Part shown: piece after piece, positions 1-3,782 of the stretch
Position numbering within the stretch: position 1 is the first letter of the stretch
How the letters are laid out: the number at the start of each line of letters is the position of its first letter
Source of the DNA: DATGIQ01 sp035295665
GTDB lineage: Bacteria > Planctomycetota > Planctomycetia > Gemmatales > Gemmataceae
Assembly: GCA_035295665.1 (NCBI GenBank)
Contig: DATGIQ010000529.1
Span: forward strand, 1 to 6,379
Reading direction: 5' to 3'
Length of the DNA stretch: 6,379 nucleotides
Notes under the pieces: model-generated
What the model saw: only the letters and a program-made list of their open reading frames with translations
Told to the model about the DNA's origin: nothing
Database searches by the model: none
Translations under genes and position numbers: made by a program

Positions 1-39
1 TTTCATGGCGATTGGAATTACACCATCACACCACACTAA
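1..39 (+). CDS. C-terminal end of a transposase, ISAzo13-like (partial)
   Basis: Frame 1 reads FHGDWNYTITPH and then TAA at 37-39. From memory, the F-H-G-(D/E)-W-N-Y-T-I pattern close to the C-terminus is typical of ISAzo13-family DDE transposases, which are common in planctomycetes. Only 12 codons are visible and the catalytic domain lies outside the window, so the family call rests on this one motif. The sequence just downstream (51-90) looks like an insertion-sequence end, which fits. Alternatively it is the tail of an unrelated protein. Confidence 0.42.
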   Translation, partial: FHGDWNYTITPH

Positions 40-90
40 GTCTTAGGGTATTGGCAAGATTATTTATGCGCTTATCCTTGGCAAGTTTAT
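40..90 (+). repeat. Probable right end of the first insertion sequence, with a direct repeat
   Basis: Two near-identical 13-mers, TTGGCAAGATTAT (51-63) and TTGGCAAGTTTAT (78-90), differ at one base. The stretch 52-80 also resembles the outward-facing ends of the IS630 element further right (pattern TG-CAA-ATTATTT-TGCG at 1591-1607). Lying just after a transposase stop codon, this is the expected place for a terminal inverted repeat and transposase binding sites. The exact outer boundary cannot be fixed because the other end is outside the window; a CTTA at 71-74 is a possible junction. Confidence 0.35.
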
Positions 91-245
91 ATTCGACCGT
101 CGCATCTAACAACGTGGCTGGCTATGCACAGGCAGCGTTCAACCAGGCTCGGGCGAACTATTTGCTCGGTCTAGGCCCTAATCCTGGACCATCGGTGGTC
201 CAGTTTGCAGCACGAACTGGTTTGCCGATTTATCGGGGACCCTGA
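75..245 (+). pseudogene. Possible 3' remnant of an unknown protein gene
   Basis: The frame ending with TGA at 243-245 is open back past the putative insertion-sequence end. From about residue STVASNNVAGYAQAAFNQAR onward its composition looks protein-like (Ala, Asn, Gln, Gly, Tyr; few Cys, Trp or Arg runs). No start or ribosome binding site belongs to this part, so if it is real the 5' portion was cut off by the mobile element at the left edge. Its stop overlaps the ribosome binding site of the next gene, a usual arrangement for two linked genes. I do not recognise the product, and it may be non-coding. Confidence 0.28.
184..203. repeat. Perfect 7-bp inverted repeat with 6-nt loop
   Basis: CTGGACC at 184-190 and GGTCCAG at 197-203 are exact reverse complements around the loop ATCGGT. 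No T-run follows, so it is not a canonical terminator. It lies 55 bases upstream of the small gene at 259 and inside the possible coding remnant 75-245. It could be an operator, an mRNA hairpin or chance. Confidence 0.3.
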
Positions 246-250
246 AAGGA
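245..250 (+). promoter_or_regulatory. Ribosome binding site of the small gene at 259
   Basis: AAAGGA lies 8 bases before the ATG at 259, a good Shine-Dalgarno match. It is the main support for that start and for the small frame being a real gene. Confidence 0.6.
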
Positions 251-258
251 ACTGAATT

Positions 259-501
259 ATGCTTCGGTTTACAATTAGATTTAGCAACTCCAATGATCTT
301 CCCATTCATGTTCAGGTCGACCCGTGGGCCGGAGTCTATACGCTTGCAAAAGGGAGGATGGTTGAGTTGGTTGCTCTGAGTGAGGAGACGTCAGCGGCTT
401 TCGACATTGAGGAATATGGCAGCACGAGGATACTGACCATACTTAACAGCTCTGAATACTTCGTGGTGAGAAATGGAGAGCTAAGCAAGCCCGCAAAATA
501 A
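259..501 (+). pseudogene. Small hypothetical protein, C-terminus replaced by IS630 insertion
   Basis: The frame gives 80 residues starting MLRFTIRFSN, with an acidic, beta-rich look (VDPWAGVYTLAKG, EYGSTRILTIL, YFVVRNGEL), no signal peptide and no membrane segment. I do not recognise a family; small single-domain proteins with a P-W-G-VYTL-type segment occur as hypotheticals in planctomycetes. Residues 1-75 (259-483) belong to the original gene. The last five residues, SKPAK, and the TAA at 499-501 come from inside the IS630 element. Joining 259-483 directly to 1619-1654 restores an 86-residue protein ending GELVHWTQYQNGEM. Whether the shortened product still folds is unknown. A role as immunity or accessory partner of an upstream gene is only speculation from the tight spacing. 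Confidence 0.62.
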
Positions 502-1546
502 ATTTGACAGCGCGCCCGCGAGCCAGAATTTCTTGGAGAGGACGCCGGACGTATGCAGCGCCTGCCGGTTCGACATACCACGCAGGTAACCGAGGAAGGA
601 CAGCACCTGCTCCTCGATGCTCGCGTACTGCTTGCCGGCACTGATGATCTCTTTGGCCTGCCCCCACAGGGTATCCATCGGATTCAACTTGGGCGACCGC
701 TTCGGCAACCACAACAGCGTCATCCCCTCGGCTTGCCGTCGCGACGCCTGGGCCGTGTGGCTGGAGTCCTCGTCCAGCAACAAGGCCACGTGCCAGCCTC
801 GGTAGACCCTTCGCACCTCGCCGAGGAATGCCTGGAAATCCGCGCTGCGTCCCTTGTCGCGTGCCACCAACAGCCGATGCCCGGTCCGCAGGTTCAGGAC
901 CCCAAAGATCACGCGTCGGGCATTGCGGCCGGTCAGCCAGACCCTGGCCACTTCACCACGCTTCGACCAGCCGGCACGCAACGGCGGGAAGAGCAGCAGG
1001 TCGGTTTCGTCCTGCGCCAGGACGACGCTGCGTCGGGGAAGGGCCCGGATTTGCCGGCGAATGCGACGTTTTTTTCTCGCGCTCCGGGTCTGGCTCGAGG
1101 TCGTAGCGCGGCCGCTTCCAGACATAGTCCAAGCGGTGCAGGGCACGGCGGATGGTGTCCTTCGATACGGTTTGCTCGGTGGCGACCTCCACGGCCTCAC
1201 GCAACAAGGGGACCGTCCAGCTGGTATGGGGAAAGCCGAGATCCTGCGGAGCGAGCGTCAGCAGCACCTCCAAGAAGTGCTGCTGGTCTTCATCGAGGAG
1301 TCGGGGGCGTCCTCGGCCCGACTCGTCTGCCAACGCTTCCGGGTCACGGCGTTGCGCGTAGGCAGCCACCCAGAGGTGGACCGTCTGGCGAGTCACGCCC
1401 AGTTCGCGGGCGATGTCGGCGGCGGAGCGGCCGTGATCGTATTCCAAGACAGCCAGGATTCTCCGGAACAGGAGTGCATCCCGTGTTTGCTGGAGTTCCC
1501 GCCGCAGGCGGTGCCGCTGCCAGGAGGTCAGTTTGAAGGGGGCCAT
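481..1546 (-). CDS. IS630-family transposase, frameshifted at an A7 run
   Basis: This is the DDE recombinase that cuts and joins the element at TA sites. The start is ATG at 1546-1544 with GAGGAG about 6 bases upstream. Frame one gives residues 1-159: an N-terminal helix-turn-helix (about 38-66, SAADIARELGVTRQTVHLWV) and the winged-helix/linker part. At a run of seven A (minus strand, 1075-1069) the frame must move by +1; the downstream frame then gives residues 160-354 with the catalytic core. Visible motifs are QDETD (D179), LLLDEDSSH (D258) and SPKLNPMDTLWG (D291), a D-D-D triad with 32 residues between the last two. The combined 354 residues match the family. The stop TAG at 483-481 uses the target TA plus one flanking base. 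Deleting one A would restore a single frame. This may be programmed slippage or a loss-of-function mutation. Confidence 0.87.
484..509 (+). repeat. IS630 terminal inverted repeat, left (transposase 3' side)
   Basis: It matches the reverse complement of 1591-1616 at 21 of 26 positions; the shared cores are AGCAA, CGCAAAA and AATTTGACA. It also encodes the last residues of the transposase, so this end is constrained both as DNA and as protein. Confidence 0.85.
1069..1075 (-). other. Homopolymer A7 frameshift site in the transposase
   Basis: On the minus strand the codons are GAG AAA AAA ACG in the upstream frame, whereas the downstream catalytic frame needs GAG AAA AAA CGT, i.e. six A instead of seven. 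The only sensible joining point of the two halves falls on this run. Polymerase slippage on A-runs and ribosomal slippage on A-AAA-AAA are both known ways insertion sequences control transposase yield. However, the needed change is +1 (or loss of one A in the mRNA), not the usual -1. A sequencing or mutational one-base insertion explains it equally well. Confidence 0.6.
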
Positions 1547-1590
1547 TGGATTCTCCTCGATCCTTCCAGCGGACCAGGGAGCGAAGGGCT

Positions 1591-1616
1591 TGTCAAATTA
1601 TTTTTGCGTATTTGCT
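1591..1616 (-). repeat. IS630 terminal inverted repeat, right (transposase 5' side)
   Basis: It is the partner of 484-509 and lies 44 bases outside the transposase ATG. The promoter for the transposase must lie in or next to this repeat. I see no strong -35/-10 pair beyond the AT-rich core at 1597-1606. Confidence 0.85.
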
Positions 1617-1618
1617 TA

Positions 1619-1654
1619 GTCCATTGGACGCAGTACCAGAATGGTGAGATGTGA
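1619..1654 (+). pseudogene. Detached 3' end of the small gene that starts at 259
   Basis: Reading from 1619 in the frame that continues the interrupted gene gives VHWTQYQNGEM and then TGA at 1652-1654. With one TA copy and the element removed, codon CTA (481-483) is followed by GTC (1619-1621) without a frame change. The fragment has no start of its own; any translation here would be by read-through of an overlapping frame on the plus strand of the element. Confidence 0.6.
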
Positions 1655-1706
1655 GAAGAGCAAATGGGCATCCTCTAAGGAGCGTATTGCCATCTTGAAA
1701 TCCTAA

Positions 1707-1728
1707 GAGTCTGTCCGATAAAGGGTGT
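1707..1728 (+). repeat. IS5-type terminal inverted repeat, left
   Basis: It pairs with 2570-2591 with three mismatches in 22 positions. It lies 18 bases upstream of the transposase ATG, so any transposase promoter would overlap it or lie outside the element. Confidence 0.88.
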
Positions 1729-1745
1729 TGTCCTAAGTCGTTGGG

Positions 1746-2570
1746 ATGAGAACACATAAATATCCCAGCGATTTGACGGACGAGCAGTGGGCCTTGGTGG
1801 AGCGTCGGATCCCGGTGTACCCCGGCGGACGGCCGCGGAAGACGTCGATGCGCGACGTCCTGGACGCCATCTTCTACATCCTACGGACGGCCTGCCAATG
1901 GCGCTACCTGCCCAAGGACTTTCCGCCCAAGAGCACGGTGTGGGGCTACTTCGACCAGTGGCGCCACAATGGGACCTTGGAGGACATCCACGGCACCTTG
2001 CGCGACCGCCTCCGCAAGCAGGAGAAACCCGGCAAGCCGCGACGCACGGCCAGCATCGACAGCCAATCGGTGGACACCAGCTCGGGCGGCGCGGCGCGGG
2101 GCCGCGACAACGCCAAGAACGTCAACGGGCGCAAACGCCATATCGTCGTGGACAGCCTGGGGTTGCTGCTGGCGGTGGTCGTGACGGCCGCCGACCTCGA
2201 CGACGCGGCGGCGGCCCCCGAGGCGCTGAAGCAGTTGGCCGACCAGCCGCTGGTCGAGGTGCAGCGCGCCTACGCCGACACCAAGTATCATAACCATGCC
2301 CTGTACGGCTGGGTGGCGGACCACGGCTGGTACGATCTGGAAATCGTGCGCCGCCCCAAGGGGGCCGATGGATGGGTGCGGTTGCCGATCCGCTGGACGG
2401 TGGAACGGACGTTCGCCTGGCTGGGGAAGTGCCGGCGCTTGAGCATCGACCGGGAGAAGAGTACGCTCTCGGCCGAAGCCATGATTCGTTTGGCGATGAT
2501 TCATCTGATGCTCAATCGCCTCTGCCCCAAAGAACACCAAGAGGAGTTTCACTATCGCGACGCCGGCTGA
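1746..2570 (+). CDS. IS5-family transposase (DDE), intact
   Basis: The protein has 274 residues, a normal length for short IS5-type elements. It opens with MRTHKYPSDLTDEQWALVE, a typical N-terminal DNA-binding start, followed by the conserved GGRPRKTSMRDVLDAIFYIL and CQWRYLPKDFP segments. The catalytic core shows D105 in ASIDSQSVDT, D178 in AYADTKYHN and E220 in RWTVERTFAWLG, so the triad is complete. It catalyses excision and insertion of its own element. ATG at 1746 is the first start after an in-frame TAA at 1734; no clear Shine-Dalgarno is seen, only a weak TTGGG directly before the ATG, so expression may be low. No frameshift or internal stop is present. Confidence 0.93.
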   Translation: MRTHKYPSDLTDEQWALVERRIPVYPGGRPRKTSMRDVLDAIFYILRTACQWRYLPKDFPPKSTVWGYFDQWRHNGTLEDIHGTLRDRLRKQEKPGKPRRTASIDSQSVDTSSGGAARGRDNAKNVNGRKRHIVVDSLGLLLAVVVTAADLDDAAAAPEALKQLADQPLVEVQRAYADTKYHNHALYGWVADHGWYDLEIVRRPKGADGWVRLPIRWTVERTFAWLGKCRRLSIDREKSTLSAEAMIRLAMIHLMLNRLCPKEHQEEFHYRDAG

Positions 2571-2591
2571 GACCCCTTATCGGACGGACTC
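2570..2591 (-). repeat. IS5-type terminal inverted repeat, right
   Basis: It is the reverse-complement partner of 1707-1728. Its inner edge touches the last base of the transposase stop codon (2568-2570), so the element is very compact. Confidence 0.88.
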
Positions 2592-2752
2592 TAACCTGCT
2601 TGTCTTGGTCCACGTGGCCGTCAGAAGAACGATGTGAGGAGTGGGAAAACTATTCTGTTGTGGCCGTGGGGGATGAGTCGTACCGGGAGAGGGTACTCAG
2701 TGAGTGTGCCACATTCGTGAAAGTAGAGAAGTCCTATGCGCACCAGGGATGA
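2592..2752 (+). other. Open frame of doubtful coding value next to the IS5 end
   Basis: The frame ending with TGA at 2750-2752 reads a partly protein-like acidic stretch (SEERCEEWENYSVVAVGDES, then YRERVLSECATFVKVEKSYA). With the IS5 element and one TAA removed, it extends back to 1679 after a TAA at 1676. No ATG and no ribosome binding site are present; TTG or GTG would have to serve. It may be a decayed gene piece or nothing. Confidence 0.15.
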
Positions 2753-3022
2753 CGAAGAACAAACCTGCCGTGAGTATGCGGGCTGGCTCTCAACGTAGCA
2801 GGCTGCTGGGAATGCCGGTGTGCAATGGGCTGCGACCGGGCCGGCCGGGTATCCACCGTTTAAGCGGAGCAGATGGCAGGGTGTCTGTTCCCACGGGCCA
2901 AACCCCATGGGTGGGCTGCCACGACGCAAGAGGTTCCAGAAGCCTCGTGGGCGGAAGCGGAGGAGGTTGTCTCCAGCCTCTTCGGCTGATTGAGAAAATC
3001 GAATCGTTGCCGAGATACCCAC

Positions 3023-3080
3023 GGACGGCCCACTGCGCAGAAACTCCGCGCAACGCAGGCTCGCGGAGTAAGGCCCGTCC
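3023..3080 (+). ncRNA. Nested hairpin, candidate structured leader RNA
   Basis: The outer arms GGACGGCC (3023-3030) and GGCCCGTCC (3072-3080) pair with one bulged base. Inside them ACTCCGCG (3043-3050) and CGCGGAGT (3062-3069) pair perfectly over 8 bp around an 11-nt loop. The whole structure ends 69 bases before the HEAT-repeat gene and points to a folded RNA in its leader or a small RNA. No T-run follows on either strand, so it is not a classical terminator. I cannot match it to a known riboswitch class. Confidence 0.33.
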
Positions 3081-3133
3081 ATCCGCACGTCTCGGGTTGT
3101 CGCCGGAGCAATGGGACACTTGGTTTGGTTTAC

Positions 3134-3160
3134 ATGCGAGGCATGACCCATGCGAGGCAT
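3134..3160 (+). repeat. 11-bp direct repeat at the start of the HEAT-repeat gene
   Basis: ATGCGAGGCAT occurs at 3134-3144 and again at 3150-3160, 5 bases apart. Each copy begins with an ATG; the second is the chosen start. The GAGG inside the first copy (3138-3141) sits 8 bases before that ATG and acts as its likely Shine-Dalgarno. The first ATG is in another frame. Confidence 0.5.
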
Positions 3161-3782
3161 CATTCCTGCAAGCATGGCAGGCTTTGTTGTTGGTCTGGGG
3201 GTGGGAATGTGGCTGGGTTTGTCATGCCTATCCCTTTCCCCAGAGTCGGCTTACGACGGGCACGGCGAGGCCGTTTATCAGGGCCGGCCAACCAGTTTGT
3301 GGTTGCGCCAACGGGAAGACCGCGATCCAATCTACCGGCAAGAGGCGGTGCAAGCCTTGGAGAAGCTTGCAGTCCTCGATGAACGGGCCGTTCTGGCTCT
3401 GGCTGAGACACTCCAAGACCGGGATGACTTGATTCGCGTCAGCACCGCGATTGCCCTTCGCCACGTCGGCCTCCAGGCCCGCCTTGCCATCCCCGCATTA
3501 CTGGCCGCCCTCTACGACCGCAACCCGTATGTGCGCAGCAATGCGGCCGCCGCCCTCGGCCAATTCGCCCCAGAAAACCTGACCGTCATGCAAGCGCTCG
3601 GCGGCGCGTTGAACGACCCAAGTCCCCTCGTCCGCCAAATGGCCATCCAGGCTCTCGGAGAAAACCCCTCCGCGGCGGACACCTGGATAAGCACACTGCG
3701 CGAGGCGCTCGCAGACCGGGACGAGAATGTTCGCCGAACTGCACGCGAAGTGCTGTCCAGGATCGCTTCGAAGAAAGAATGA
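3150..3782 (+). CDS. Membrane-anchored or secreted HEAT-repeat protein
   Basis: The protein has 210 residues. Residues 10-30 (AGFVVGLGVGMWLGLSCLSL) form a hydrophobic segment, either a signal peptide or a membrane anchor. Cys26 is preceded by G-L-S, a poor lipobox, so a lipoprotein is possible but weak. After a short linker (YQGRPTSLWL) come five HEAT-type repeats: aspartates at 57, 90, 123, 156 and 189 and arginines at 63, 96, 129, 162 and 195 keep an exact 33-residue period (for example DRNPYVRSNAAAALG). Such alpha-solenoids bind proteins; no catalytic residues are evident, and the PBS-lyase label often given to this repeat should not imply enzyme activity. ATG 3150 is preferred because GAGG lies 8 bases upstream and it adds Arg2 to the signal region; ATG 3174 is the alternative. 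The stop overlaps the next ATG, so the partner glycosyltransferase is probably co-translated. Confidence 0.85.
   Translation: MRGIIPASMAGFVVGLGVGMWLGLSCLSLSPESAYDGHGEAVYQGRPTSLWLRQREDRDPIYRQEAVQALEKLAVLDERAVLALAETLQDRDDLIRVSTAIALRHVGLQARLAIPALLAALYDRNPYVRSNAAAALGQFAPENLTVMQALGGALNDPSPLVRQMAIQALGENPSAADTWISTLREALADRDENVRRTAREVLSRIASKKE

Larger units (their letters stand above)
484..1616 (-). mobile_element. Complete IS630-family insertion sequence, 1133 bp
   Basis: The element is bounded by 26-bp imperfect inverted repeats (484-509 and 1591-1616, both reading AGCAA inward; 21 of 26 positions match) and by a TA on each side (482-483 and 1617-1618). TA target duplication is the hallmark of the IS630/Tc1 superfamily. 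The single transposase gene fills almost the whole element on the minus strand. Size, TA target and coding content all fit the family. The element sits inside the small gene that begins at 259. The transposase needs a frameshift to be complete, so the copy is either naturally frameshift-regulated or inactive. Confidence 0.9.
1707..2591 (+). mobile_element. Complete IS5-family insertion sequence, 885 bp
   Basis: Inverted repeats 1707-1728 and 2570-2591 both begin GAGTC and share the core GTCCGATAA (19 of 22 match). They are flanked by a TAA direct repeat at 1704-1706 and 2592-2594. A 3-bp TNA target and a length under 1 kb agree with the IS1031-type subgroup of IS5. One intact transposase gene occupies most of the element, on the plus strand. 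The insertion lies 50 bases after the end of the small split gene and does not obviously break a gene. Intact frame and clean ends suggest a recently active copy. Confidence 0.9.
2592..3149. other. Gene-free stretch with several inverted repeats
   Basis: No frame here has a convincing start plus protein-like sequence. Overlapping frames on both strands (for example minus 2621-3175) are rich in Arg, Cys, Ser and Pro and look like chance. The stretch carries short hairpins: GTACC/GGTAC at 2680-2684 and 2692-2696, CCACGA/TCGTGG at 2919-2924 and 2945-2950, CAGCC/GGCTG around 2974-2988, and a nested one at 3023-3080. Before the IS5 insertion it was continuous with 1655-1706. It probably contains the promoter and leader of the operon starting at 3150, but I cannot point to a reliable promoter box. 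Confidence 0.45.

Noticed and set aside
184..203. Hairpin as a rho-independent terminator
   Set aside because: The stem is perfect but no T-run follows on either side.
553..1654. Long plus-strand open frames (553-1536 and 854-1654)
   Set aside because: They are antisense to the IS630 transposase, rich in Arg, Pro, Gly and Gln, without domain-like sequence. Only the last 11 codons of the second (1619-1651) are meaningful, as the tail of the split small gene.
2805..2850. Fragments resembling a cobalamin riboswitch (GGGAA, then GGTG, then GCTG)
   Set aside because: The conserved CCCGC-ACTGT core and the 3' part are absent, and the downstream gene has no link to cobalamin.
2621..3432. Overlapping frames on both strands of the leader (minus 2621-3175, plus 2704-3432)
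   Set aside because: Composition is Cys/Arg/Ser/Pro-rich, no ribosome binding site, no motif; the plus frame runs out of register into the HEAT gene.
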